Shown: piece by piece, positions 45,854 through 55,815 of the stretch
Position numbering within the stretch: the stretch's first letter is position 1
Layout of the letters: each line of letters starts with the position of its first letter
Assembly: GCF_021555175.1 (NCBI RefSeq)
Contig: NZ_JAKGRW010000047.1
Location: 27,068-91,067, forward strand
Origin: Nocardioides alcanivorans
Lineage (GTDB): Bacteria > Actinomycetota > Actinomycetes > Propionibacteriales > Nocardioidaceae
Length of the DNA stretch: 64,000 nt
Direction of reading: 5' to 3'
Notes under the pieces: generated by a model
The model's input: the letters and a program-made list of their open reading frames with translations, nothing else
Told to the model about the DNA's origin: nothing
Databases searched by the model: none
Program-made: the position numbers and the translations under genes

Positions 45854-47096
45854 ACACCACTGACTTCACCCCGATCCCCGTGATCGAGGTCGATGCCGCC
45901 GACCTCGCCGACCCCGGCTGGTCCGCAGACCGACTGACCCCCAACCAGCAGGGCCAGGTGTGCCTGCGAGTACGCCACCACGGCTGGCCACTGGCCCAGC
46001 AGGTGGAGACCGGACTGGCATCGGGCGACGACGCGGTGGCGCGGGTCCGAGCGATCGTCATCGAGCACCAGGGCGTCGTGCCCGACGGCTGGCCGCACCG
46101 TTATCCCACCGCGCAGCAGCTCGTCTCCGTCGTCGTGTGCACGCTCGGTCGCGAGCCACGGCTGCGGGCCACCATCACCTCGCTGCTCGAACAGAGCCAT
46201 GCCCGGCTCGAGGTGATCGTCGTCGACAACGACCCGGCCACCGGACGCACCGCCAACCTGTTGGGCCACCTCACCGACCGACGCCTGCGGATCGTCCCCG
46301 AACCACGGCGCGGCCTCTCGGTCGCTCGCAACACCGGGCTGGCCGCGGCCCGGGCAGCCTGATCGCCTACACCGACGACGATGCCGTCGCCGACTCCGGT
46401 TGGATCGCAGCACTCGTCAGTGTCTTCGCCGCCGACGACGGCCGGCTGGGCTGCGTGACGGGGCTCGTGCTGCCGGCGGAGTTCGCGACCGCCCAGCAAC
46501 TCTTCTTCGAGGAGTGCTCCGGCTTCTCGAAGGGCTTCGTCGCCATGCACTGGTCACGGGGAGAGCCGGCTCCCAAGGTCGCGGCCCTCACCGTGCCCGG
46601 GCATCGAGGGATCACCTTCCCCTTCAGCGGCGGCGAGTTCGGCTCCGGCAACAACATGGCGTTCCGCGCCGACACGTTGCGCCGGTTGGGCGGGTTCGAC
46701 GTCGCTCTCGGCGCTGGCAGCCCGACCAGGGGCGGAGAGGACCTCGACATCTTCCGGCGAGTCCACCTCGCCGGACACGGCATCGTCTATCACCCGGCGG
46801 CAATCGTCACCCACCACCACCGACGCGAGCACGAGGCGCTGCGCGACCAGATGTTCGGCTACGGCTCGGGCATGGCTGCGGTCATCACGAAGCAGGTGTG
46901 CAGCGGCAATCTCCTGCCCATCCTGCGGCGCCTGCCGGCCGCCCTGCGTCTGCTGCTCAGCCCGCATTCGGAGAAGAACGCCGACAAGTCCGCCCAGTTC
47001 CCCGCCGATGTCAGCCGGGCAGAGCTGAAGGGCTACCTGGCCGGTCCGTGGCTCTACCTGCGCGCCGTCCTCCGCGCCCGATCGCTGCGTCGGTGA
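45850..47096 (+). CDS. Family 2 glycosyltransferase with N-terminal extension
   Basis: About 415 residues with a shift near 46357. About 90 residues precede the GT-A domain (VSVVVCTLGREPRLRATITS). Then VVDNDPATGRTA, RRGLSVARNTGLAAAR, YTDDDAVADSGWIAAL and, on the acceptor side, TRGGEDLDIFRRVH. The ATG overlaps the previous stop. Confidence 0.85.
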
Positions 47097-47100
47097 CCCC

Positions 47101-48389
47101 TTGACCGCAGCCGACACCGTCCCACCCCACCCGGAGGAGAAGTCCCGCTTCCAACGCAACGCGGGTGCCCTGGCCATCTCCTCCCTGTGCACGGCGCTGT
47201 TGGGCCTGCTCTACTGGATGGCTGCCGAGCAGCTCTTCGCGACGGCCGAGGTCGGCCGCGCGTCCGTGGTGGTGAGCACCGCGACGATGCTCGGCACCCT
47301 CTCCTGCCTCTCCCTCGGCGGGATGTACGAGCGCTTCCTGAGCTCGAGCGGGTCGGGCGCCACCGGACTCATCGTCCGGGGCGCCGCGCTGGTGGCGGTC
47401 ACAGCGGCCGTGGTCGGCGGCGTCTTCGCGACCCTGCCGATCTCCGAGCGGCTCTTCGCACTGCCCTCCGAACGTGCGTGGTTCCCGCTCGTCGTCGTCG
47501 CCTTCGCCCTCTTCGCGCTGGCCGACCCGGTGCTCGTGGGCCTGCGCGACGCCCCTTCGTCGCTGCCAAGAACATCGGGCACGCCAGCGCCAAGCTCGCC
47601 GCGCTCCCCCTGCTCGCCGTCATCGGCATCACCTTCACCTCCGGTGACGCCACCTCGGTCTACGGCAGCTGGACCCTGCTCTCGGCCGTCGCAGCCGCCA
47701 TCGCGCTCGGCTGGGCGTTGTCCCGGACCCGGCGGGCGGTCACCGGCCCCAGCCAGCTGCCACCACTGCGGTCCCTGCTCAGCCATCATGCCGCTGTCTT
47801 CGCGACCATGGTGATGGGTCTGGTCGTGCCGATGTATCTGCCCCTGGTGGTGCTCCGCCTCGAGGGGGCCGAGCACGCGGCCTACTTCGGGCTCTCCCAG
47901 GTGCTCGCCACCGGCGCCACGCTCTTCGTCCTGGCCGTGCACACCTCCTACGTCGCCGAGGCCAGTCATCCCGACACCGACACCGCAGCCTGCACGCGAC
48001 GACTGGCCCAGATGACCACCACCGTCGCCGTGTTCGGCGCGGCCGTGCTGGCGTTGATCGGCCCGGTGGTGCTGGCACTCGTCGGCGGCGCCTACCGCTC
48101 CCATGCGGCCACCCACCTGGTGCTGTTCGCACTCTCGATCCTGCCCCAGGCCCTGATCGGCGCCTACGCCGTGATGAGTCGGGTGCGCAACCGGATGCGG
48201 ATCCTGCTGACCGTCCAGGTGCTGTCGGTGACCGGCATGGTGACCCTCACCCCGTTCGCCATCACACGCTGGGGCATCAGTGGGGTGGGAGCCACCTATC
48301 TCCTCGTCGAGACCGTCTGCGCGGTGGTCCTGCTCGGCCCGCTGGTCCGCGCCTGGCGCGACCTCACCCGTCCGGAGCGGGCGCGGTGA
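47101..48389 (+). CDS. Polysaccharide flippase (Wzx/MurJ-like)
   Basis: About 429 residues from a TTG, with a shift near 47560. About twelve hydrophobic segments, starting NAGALAISSLCTALLGLLYW, with the export-family end LPQALIGAYAVMSRVRNRMR. It would move lipid-linked glycan across the membrane. It lies in the middle of the glycosyltransferase run, four bases after the previous gene. Confidence 0.78.
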
Positions 48390-50437
48390 CCGCGTGGACG
48401 TGGCGCGGCCTGGTCCCGGCGCTCTCCGTGATCCTGCTCCTGACCCAGGTCGCCGGCTGGCCCACCGGGCCCTTCGCGCTCGGCTATCTCCTCGTGGTGC
48501 CCGGTTTCGTGGTCGCCCGGCTCTGGCGCGGCCAGGTGGCGTCGCCCGCCCTGGCGACGGGCCTGTCGCTGGCCGTGCTGCACCCTCGTCGGCAGCGCGA
48601 TGCTGTGGCTGGACTGGCTGGCACCCACGTGTTGCGACCGGCGTGGTCGCCGTGCTCACCGGCGCCGCCTGGCTCGCGGTCGTGCGCCGAGACCCGGCCC
48701 CCGCGACCCTCTCGCTGTCCCGCCCCACGCGGCCGGCGCTGCCGGTCGCGGCCGTGTGGCTGGTGCTGGCGGCCGCGCTGCTCTGCTGGCTGGTCGCGCT
48801 ACCCGGGATCGACCCGGATGACGCCACCCCGCGGGGCCTGCTCACCGGGGCTCCACCGACGTTCGCGATCGCCCTGACCCTGGCCCTGGCCGGCTTCCTC
48901 GCCGCCCTGCGGGTGCGCTCGATGGCCGCTGCGGTGAGCGCGCTCGTGCTGACCGGCGCGGTGTTGCGCGTGACCACGGCACTCGTCTCGCCGGAACCGA
49001 TGTATGACTGGACCCAGAAGCACCTGGGGGTGGTCGACACCTTCCTCACCGCGGGCCGCATCTCGGGCTCCGTCGACATCTATCACGACTGGCCGGGCCT
49101 GTTCGCCGCCAGCGCGTGGCTGAGCGATGCCTCCGGGGTCGCGCCCGACGAGCTCGCCCTGTGGTTCACCGGCTTCATCACCGTGCTGACCGCCTTGGCG
49201 GTCCACGGACTCGCGCGGCAACTGGGCGCCGACCCGTGGGGAGCCGTCGTGGCGACGTACCTCTTCGTGGTGTGGAACTGGATCGGTCAGGACTACTTCG
49301 CCCCGCAGGCGATCGCCTTGCTTCTTCGCCGTGCTCGTGCTGCAACTGGCACTGGCCCGCGGACGACGTGAGGCGGTGCTGGCGCTGGTCCTCTTCACGG
49401 CGATGGTGATCAGCCACCAGCTCACTCCCTACTGGGTGCTGGGGGCCCTCGCCCTGATCGCGTTGCTGCGCCGGGTGAGCTGGTGGCTGGTGGCTGGATG
49501 TGCTGTGGCCGCCCTGGGCTTCCTCGGCCTCAATCTGGAGACGGTCTCCGACTTCGGCCTCTTCTCCGGTGTCGACGTGGCCGCCAACGCCCAGACCAGT
49601 GGTCGGGAGTGGAGCAGCGCCGCCCGGCAGGGCGACTCGCTCATGTCGCGCACCGCCACCGTCCTGGTGTGGGCAGCCACTGCCCTCGTGCTCGGTCTCC
49701 GCCTGCTGCGCCGCCGCCCGTGGGCCGTGGAAGCCGTGGTCGCCTTCTCGCCCCTCGCCCTGCTGCTCGCCCAGAGCTACGGCGGCGAGGCCATCCTGCA
49801 GGTGGCGCTCTACTCGCTCGCCGGTTGCGCAGCACTCTCGGGCCGGTGGTGCACCGCCTGCTGACGGCGCCCTCACGACCGGCCGGGTCGGCGTACGCCG
49901 CGGCCTCGCCGCTGCCGCTGCGGCCGGCTTCGTGGTGGTGACCACCGGAACCAGCGCGCAGGCCTACTTCGGGCCCTGGTACGTCTACCAAGTGCCGACC
50001 GCCGAGGTGGCGGTGGCGCGGGCCCTCCTCGACCAGGTCCCCAGCCCGCCTACCTGGCTCCGGCGGTGCCGGGCTGGCCCGATCGCTCGGCCGGCAGCTA
50101 CGTCGACTGGGTGGCCGATGCTCCCGACTTCGATGCGAGCGCCTTCGATCCGATGCTGGCCGGAACCGACTTCACCACCGAGGAACAGCTCCAGGAGTGG
50201 GAGCACTACCTCACCCTGCGCCATGCCCGTCCCGTCTTCGTCGTCCTCTCCCCACGGATGGAGATCGTCAACGCCTACCGCGGCTTCTATGCCGAGGACG
50301 CGCTCGCGAACCTCCGCGAAGCGCTGGACCTGCGGGTGCGGTGGAGCCGGGTCCTCGACCACGAGGGCATCGAGGTGTTCCGCTTCGTCCCGCCCGGCAC
50401 CGAGGAGAGCGACGCCGCCCTCTGGGAGGTCTCATGA
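48386..50437 (+). CDS. Large membrane protein, GT-C or O-antigen-ligase-like (several frame breaks)
   Basis: About 680 residues if restored; breaks lie near 48590, 48650, 49320, 49850 and 50060. About twelve membrane segments (LVPALSVILLLTQVAGWPTG to VLGLRLLRR), with an extracellular YDWTQKHLGVVDTFL and DIYHDWPGLFAASAWL between them, then a soluble end (RSAGSYVDWVADAPDFDAS). The DIYHDWPG loop with its acidic residues suggests a GT-C glycosyltransferase or a polymerase. Start and stop both overlap the neighbouring genes. Confidence 0.6.
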
Positions 50438-51399
50438 GCGGGGTGAGCGTGGTGGTGCCGGTGCACCGGGCCGAGGCACACATCGAGGAGTGCATCGACG
50501 CCATCGCCGCCCAGACCCTGCCGCCGCTGGAGGTGGTGCTGGTCGACGACCACGGCGGTGACTCCTCGGTCGAGCTGGCCGTCGCCCGGGCGGTGCGGCA
50601 CGGATTGCCGCACCGCGTGGTTCGCGCCCCACACAACCTCGGCCCCGGTGGGGCCCGCAACCTCGGAGTCGCCCGGTCACGGGGCGCGGTGGTGTGGTTC
50701 TGCGACTGCGACGACAGCGCCGACCCGGCCTTCCTCCAGACCCTCGTCGATCGACTCCTCGCCGACGACAGCACCGTCGCCGTGTGCGACACCCTGCTCT
50801 TCGGCGACGACGGCGCCGGCGCCTGGTCACGGGCAGAGCGGTCGCCGGCCGCGTCAGGTGTCGTCAGTGGCGAGCAGTTCGCCCGCGACCTCCTGGCCGA
50901 CCGGGCCAAGGGGTACTCGTGCAACAAGGTCTTCCGTCGGGAGGCGCTCCGGCCGTTTGCCGAAGGCGTCGCCTACGAGGACCTCGACGCGATGGTGGCC
51001 GTCGCGCTGGCGGCAGACCGGGTGAGCCTGGTTGCCGAGCCGCTCTATCGCTACCGAGTGCGCGGCGACTCGCTCAGCCGCGTCTTCTCGACGCGCACCC
51101 TCGACCTGGTGGCGCAGTCAGCCCGGGTCGACGTCCTGCTGCGGCAGCACGGGGAGCCAATGCTGCCCGAGTCGGTGGAGCACCGCTACGCCAACGTGGT
51201 GGTCCCACTGGCCAACATGGCGGCCAGGGCCCGCGGTGCACACCCGGTCGCTCCGACTGCGCTGCACCACGCCTCGCGGCTGGTGCGGCTGCGCGACCTG
51301 CCCACCCTCCTGCGTGCCCGACGCTGGCAGCTGGCGCGAGCAGCGCTCGTGCTGCGGATCAGCGCACGTGCCTATGCGGCGGCGGTGGTCCGTCGATGA
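50434..51399 (+). CDS. Family 2 glycosyltransferase
   Basis: 321 residues, intact. VSVVVPVHRAEAHIEECIDA, VLVDDHGGDSS, NLGPGGARNLGVARSRG and VWFCDCDDSADPAFLQTL give the GT-A core. EGVAYEDLDAMVAVALAA is the acceptor-side acidic motif. ATGA overlaps at both ends. Confidence 0.88.
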   Translation: MSGVSVVVPVHRAEAHIEECIDAIAAQTLPPLEVVLVDDHGGDSSVELAVARAVRHGLPHRVVRAPHNLGPGGARNLGVARSRGAVVWFCDCDDSADPAFLQTLVDRLLADDSTVAVCDTLLFGDDGAGAWSRAERSPAASGVVSGEQFARDLLADRAKGYSCNKVFRREALRPFAEGVAYEDLDAMVAVALAADRVSLVAEPLYRYRVRGDSLSRVFSTRTLDLVAQSARVDVLLRQHGEPMLPESVEHRYANVVVPLANMAARARGAHPVAPTALHHASRLVRLRDLPTLLRARRWQLARAALVLRISARAYAAAVVRR

Positions 51400-52564
51400 C
51401 CCACGTGGTGATGATGATGGACAGTCCCGACGCCCTGGGCGGGGTGCAGCGAGTGCTGCGGTTGTTGGCCGACGGCCTCGTCGAGCGGGGCGTGCGCACC
51501 AGTGTGGTCGGCCTGGTCCCGGCCACCGTCCCGCACCGATTCCCCACGAAGAACGAGCTCCCCGAGTTCCTCGTGCACGACCACGACGTGCCGCTTCCCT
51601 ACTCCCCCAACACCCGCCTGCGCCGGAGCCGACTGCTCGCCCGCGGGAAGGCTGCGGGCGTCCGCCACTTCGATGCCGGCGTCCGCCGCCTGCGCGGCCT
51701 GCTGGCCGATCTCGACGACTCCGACGACGTGGTGGTGGTTGCCCACCAGCTCCGCTGCGCCGAGTACGCCGTCGCTGCAGGCGTGCCCAAGCAGCGGCTG
51801 ATCGTCGAGTACCACGACGCGCACAGCGCTGCCGAGGGCTACCACGAGCTCCCCCGCATCGACCGGGTGCACCGGGCGGCGCGAGTGCTGCTGACGCTGA
51901 GCGACGAGGACACCCGGCTGTTCGCCGCCCGCGGAGTCGGGCCGGTGAGGACCATGCGCAACCCGATCGACCTCGCCGCGCTCACCGCGACCGCACCTCC
52001 GCAGCATCGAGACCCGGTGGTCATCGCCGCCGGCCGACACACGCCACAGAAGGCGTACGACGTCCTCCTGCGTGCGTGGGCGCAGGTGGCCCCGCAGCAC
52101 CCGGGGTGGCGCCTGGAGATCCACGGCGACGGACCCGACCGGGCCGCACTCACCGCGTTGGTCGACAGCCTGGGGGCACCGGCCGCCCTCCTCCCCCTGA
52201 GCAGGACCTACCGGCCCGGATGCGCCGGGCAGCGGTGCATGCACTCTCCTCACGACACGAGGGCATGGGCCTGGTGATCGCCGAGGCGATGGCCAGCGGC
52301 ACTCCGACCGTCGCCACCGACTGCGGCCCCGGCGTACGCGACCTGATCACCTCCGAGGAGACAGGTCTGCTGGTGCCGACCGGTGACGTCTCCGCACTCG
52401 CGACCGCGCTGGACCGGTTGATCAGCGACGCGGCGCTGCGCCAGCGGTTGGCCGAGGCCGCCCGCTCCACGATCTCCCACCATGACGTCGATGCCGTGGT
52501 CGACGACTGGTTGCCCCTGCTTCGGCACGCCGTTCCGCGCGTTGTCGATTCCCCCAAGGAATAA
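51396..52564 (+). CDS. Family 4 glycosyltransferase
   Basis: About 389 residues with a shift near 52200. GT-B fold: an N-terminal half (MMMDSPDALGGVQRVLRLLA) and a C-terminal donor half with VVIAAGRHTPQKAYDVLLRA and, after the shift, SRHEGMGLVIAEAMASGTPT, the E-X7-E donor motif. Last glycosyltransferase of the run. Confidence 0.88.
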
Positions 52565-52576
52565 GGAGAAACCCTC

Positions 52577-53125
52577 ATGAGCACCACCCTCGACCACGCA
52601 GGCACCACCCCCGCACCGACCGCGAGCGAACCGTCACGGACGTCCGACCTCCTGGTGGGCCTGGTCCGCATCGCCCTGGGATGGGTGCTGCTGTGGGCAG
52701 GTCTCGACAAGGTCTTCGGTCTCGGCTGGCCGACCGAGCGCGAGGCGTCGGTGCTCGAGGGCAACTCTCCGACCGAGGGCTACCTGACGTTCGGCCTCAA
52801 CCCGGACGGGCCGGCGCACGACCTGCTCAGTGGTTGGGCGGGGAACCCGGTGGTCGACGTCCTCTACCTGGCCGGCACCCTGGGCGCCGGGCTCGCGCTG
52901 ATGCTGGGCGTGGTGATCCGGATCGCAGCCCTCGGCGGCGGCGTACTCATGGTGATGCTGTGGTTCTCGGCGCTGCCGCTGGAGCACAACCCCTTCTTCG
53001 ACCAGCACCTCTTCTATGCACTCATCGCCGTGGTGGTCGCGGTCAGCCCGGCCGGTCGACAACTCGGACTCGGTCGCTGGTGGAGCGGCACTCCGTTGGT
53101 CCGCAAGGCGCCCTGGCTGGCCTGA
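52577..53125 (+). CDS. DoxX-like membrane protein
   Basis: 182 residues after AAGGAGA. Four membrane helices: LVGLVRIALGWVLLWAGLDK (with the family's GxxLxxxGxxK), then VLYLAGTLGAGLALMLGVVI, GGVLMVMLWFSALP and HLFYALIAVVVAV. DoxX relatives are quinone- or thiosulfate-linked or act in membrane redox. It is 12 bases after the GT4 gene, so probably the end of the operon. Confidence 0.8.
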   Translation: MSTTLDHAGTTPAPTASEPSRTSDLLVGLVRIALGWVLLWAGLDKVFGLGWPTEREASVLEGNSPTEGYLTFGLNPDGPAHDLLSGWAGNPVVDVLYLAGTLGAGLALMLGVVIRIAALGGGVLMVMLWFSALPLEHNPFFDQHLFYALIAVVVAVSPAGRQLGLGRWWSGTPLVRKAPWLA

Positions 53126-53150
53126 CACCTGAGCACGGGTGCGCGGGCCA
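53118..53150. terminator. Two-part hairpin between convergent operons
   Basis: TGGCC/GGCCA outside and CACC/GGTG inside, between the DoxX-like and GH16 stops. It is a plausible two-way terminator for the two iron-linked operons. Confidence 0.4.
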
Positions 53151-53152
53151 AG

Positions 53153-53985
53153 TCACTGAAGCCTGCGCACCCGCACCCAGTCGACGAGCATCCGCGCCGG
53201 GAACTTCGTCGTGCGGTCGGGCGCTCCGGGCCAGTCACCACCGACCGCCACGTTGAGGAGCACCACCTGGGGGAGTCGAAGGGCCAGCTCCGACCGTCTC
53301 GTTCGAGTTCGGCGCGGGTGACCGTGTGGTAGGTCGTGCCGTCGACCTTGAAGACCAGCTTCTTGCTGGTCCAGCGCACCGCATAGACGTGCCATTCCCC
53401 GGCGAAGCCACGCTTGTTCCTCACGTTGCCCGGCCGTTGCCAACGACCGTCCGCACTGGCCCTGTCGGCGACGTGCACGTTGGCATTGAGCGTCTCGGTG
53501 TCGTTGAGCAGCTCCATGATGTCGATCTCGCCGACCTTGGGCCATCCGCGGTTCTCATGGTCCTCACCCAGCGTCCAGAAGGCCGACCAGATCCCCTTGC
53601 CCTTCGGCACCTTGATCCTGGCCTTGATCACTCCGTGCGTGACCGCGGGGACCGACTCGATCCGAGCAGAGGTGTACTTCCGCTTCTTCGACTTCCGCGC
53701 GACGATGCGCAGCTGTCCCTTGCCGTTGAGCGACACGTTGGCCTTGCGGGCCTTGTAGGTCTGCAACTCCCCGTTGCCCCAGCCGCCCCCGCCCGTGAGG
53801 ATCCGCCACTGGTCGCCGGGCAACGCCCCCTTGGGACCGTTGAACTCATCGGACCAGATCATCCGGCCCTGGACGACGCGAGTCTCCAGGTCGAGGCTGC
53901 GCGCATCATCCTCGCCTGCGCAGCCTGCGGGAGCCACGAGTGCTCCGAGCAGCATCGGCACGATCCATCGTCTGCGGTCACGCAT
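53153..53985 (-). CDS. Secreted GH16 glycoside hydrolase (lipoprotein)
   Basis: About 277 residues with one base missing near 53270. Lipobox APAGCAG near residue 22. The GH16 domain begins MIWSDEFNGPKGALPGDQW; the catalytic ExDxxE is in VGEIDIMELLND (two glutamates and one aspartate), and EWHVYAVRWTSKKLVFKVDG and VVLLNVAVGGDWPG follow. GH16 enzymes cut beta-1,3- or beta-1,4-glucans or galactans; the short form here is laminarinase-like. It starts eight bases inside the pobA stop and so belongs to the aryl operon, which is unexpected. Confidence 0.88.
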
Positions 53986-55174
53986 GCCAGGTCCCTTCGA
54001 ACGGAGCGCCGGTGTAGAGATCGGCGAAGTGTGCGGCCATCGCGCCACCGGCGGTGACCATGCGGAGTTGGGTCTGCTGCATCTGCTGGGTGAAGGGGTC
54101 GTCGTCGAGAGTGTGAAACATCGTGGTCATCCACCACGAGAAGTGCACCGCCCGCCACACCCGCTCCAGGCACTGTTCCTGGTAGTCGTCGAGGCCCCGC
54201 AGGTCACCCCGAAGACCCCGGACCAACGCGGCTGACGCCCGGACGACGTCGGCCACCGCCAGGTTGAGCCCCTTGGCACCGGTAGGTGGCACCACGTGTG
54301 CGGCGTCGCCGGCCAGGAGCAGGGATCCGTGGCGCATCGTGGTGTGCACGACACTGCGCAAGGGGGTCAGGGAGCGCTCCAGGATCGGGCCCTCGTTGAT
54401 GGCGGACGCTTCGGAGTCGAGTCGCCGGTGCAGGTTCTTCCAGATGCGCTCGTCGTCCCACGCCTCCAAGGCATCGGTGTGGGGCACCTGCAGGTAGAGC
54501 CGGCTCACCTCGGGAGTACGCATCGACGCCAGCGCGAAGCCGTCGTCGTGGCGGGCATAGATCAGCTCCTCGGTCGCTGGGACAGCTCGGGCCAGCACCC
54601 CGAGCCAGGCGACCGGATAGCTCCGGCCCAGGCTGCGCCGACGAGCTGCGGGGACGAGTTCGCGGGTCCGACTGCGGGCGCCGTCGACGCCGACGAGGAA
54701 GCGCGCCCGCACCTCTCGCCGTACGCCTGCGGTCTCGACGTGGACCGTGGGCCGGTCGCCCTCGACCCCGTCCGCACCCACCACGTCGGCGTCGAAGTGC
54801 AGCGGGAGTCCCGACGACTCGCGCAGCTCGATGAGGTCGGCGACCAGTTCCCGCTGTCCGTAGACGGTGATCGCGCGGTCGCTGTGGGCCGTGAGGTCGA
54901 TCCGGTGACGCTGCCCGTCGTGCTGCAGATTGACGCCGCCGTGCACCATGCCCTCGACGGCCAGGCGCGGGCTGGCCCCGACCTCGTGGAGCAACCGCAC
55001 AACGGGATCCTCGAGTACGCCAGCACGCACCCGGCCGAGCACGTGTTCACGACTGCGTCGCTCCAGGATCACGCTCTCGACGCCTTGCAGGTGGAGCAGG
55101 TGAGCGAGCAGCAGCCCGGCCGGGCCGGCGCCGATGATCACGACCGGCGTCGAGGGCGGCAGCGACGCGGTCAT
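53978..55174 (-). CDS. pobA: 4-hydroxybenzoate 3-monooxygenase (PobA type)
   Basis: 398 residues, intact, from the ATG overlapping the previous stop (ATGA). An FAD enzyme that hydroxylates 4-hydroxybenzoate to 3,4-dihydroxybenzoate with NAD(P)H and O2. FAD motifs: VVIIGAGPAGLLLAHLLHLQ, GRVRAGVLEDPVV, YGQRELVADLIE, LLLAGDAAHVVPPTGAKGLN; the PobA-specific HFSWWMTTMFHTLDDDPFTQ is also present. In PobA the substrate is held by Tyr and Ser residues in the middle; I did not check each. No ring-cleavage genes are near, so it is probably biosynthetic here. Confidence 0.88.
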   Translation of the reverse strand: MTASLPPSTPVVIIGAGPAGLLLAHLLHLQGVESVILERRSREHVLGRVRAGVLEDPVVRLLHEVGASPRLAVEGMVHGGVNLQHDGQRHRIDLTAHSDRAITVYGQRELVADLIELRESSGLPLHFDADVVGADGVEGDRPTVHVETAGVRREVRARFLVGVDGARSRTRELVPAARRRSLGRSYPVAWLGVLARAVPATEELIYARHDDGFALASMRTPEVSRLYLQVPHTDALEAWDDERIWKNLHRRLDSEASAINEGPILERSLTPLRSVVHTTMRHGSLLLAGDAAHVVPPTGAKGLNLAVADVVRASAALVRGLRGDLRGLDDYQEQCLERVWRAVHFSWWMTTMFHTLDDDPFTQQMQQTQLRMVTAGGAMAAHFADLYTGAPFEGTWHA

Positions 55175-55815
55175 CGGTCCCTCCTCGACTCGAAGACGGC
55201 TGGGCTGAACCACTCCACGAAGTGCGCGAGTGGGCATCCGTCGTTCGCCGCGCGCATGAGGTAGTCCCGGGAGGGGATCTGCTCCTCGGGGCTCCACAGG
55301 CCGGCGAGGATGCCGGCCCACCGGCCGGCCGGGACCAGGCCCCACTGCCGGATCTCCCGGGTGGTCAACACCCCCGACTCGTGGAGCGCGGGTCCGATCG
55401 GCCGGTCGGTGGCGGCCAGGCTGGCGACGATCTGCTCGGGGAGCCGGTCGAGCACCGCCACCACGGTGGAGGCGCCCCACACCCGCTGCCGGCCACCGGT
55501 CAGCAACACCTCGCGGATCAGCAGTGACTCCGTCTCCGCTGGGCGGAGCATCTCCTGTGCCCTGGCGACCTGGGTGTCGATCCGGTCGGCGGTGATGCCG
55601 GTGTAGGCGTCCTCGGCGCCTGACAGCGCGGCGAGGTCGTCGTGGGCGCCGAGCACCCAGTGCGCGCGCACCTGCACGGAGATGATGTCACCGGTCAGGA
55701 CCCGCAGCGAGGTGCTGGTCAGCCCGTCGCCGCGAAGCACCAGCTGCTCCACCCGGCCCAGGCCGGCGATGTCGTCGGTCGCCCGCGCGACCGGGCCTCC
55801 CCAGCCGGTCCTCAC
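55171..55815 (-). CDS. Chorismate lyase-like protein (Rv2949c/DUF98 type)
   Basis: 214 residues from a GTG inside the stop of the adenylation protein gene. Fold and motifs match the mycobacterial chorismate pyruvate-lyase group: GLTSTSLRVLTGDIISVQVR, IREVLLTGGRQRVWGAST, DRLPEQIVASLAATDRPIGP, then LAHFVEWFSPAVFE. That enzyme cuts chorismate to 4-hydroxybenzoate and pyruvate. The next gene (PobA) uses 4-hydroxybenzoate, which strengthens the call. The active-site residues need an alignment. Confidence 0.72.
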   Translation of the reverse strand: MRTGWGGPVARATDDIAGLGRVEQLVLRGDGLTSTSLRVLTGDIISVQVRAHWVLGAHDDLAALSGAEDAYTGITADRIDTQVARAQEMLRPAETESLLIREVLLTGGRQRVWGASTVVAVLDRLPEQIVASLAATDRPIGPALHESGVLTTREIRQWGLVPAGRWAGILAGLWSPEEQIPSRDYLMRAANDGCPLAHFVEWFSPAVFESRRDR

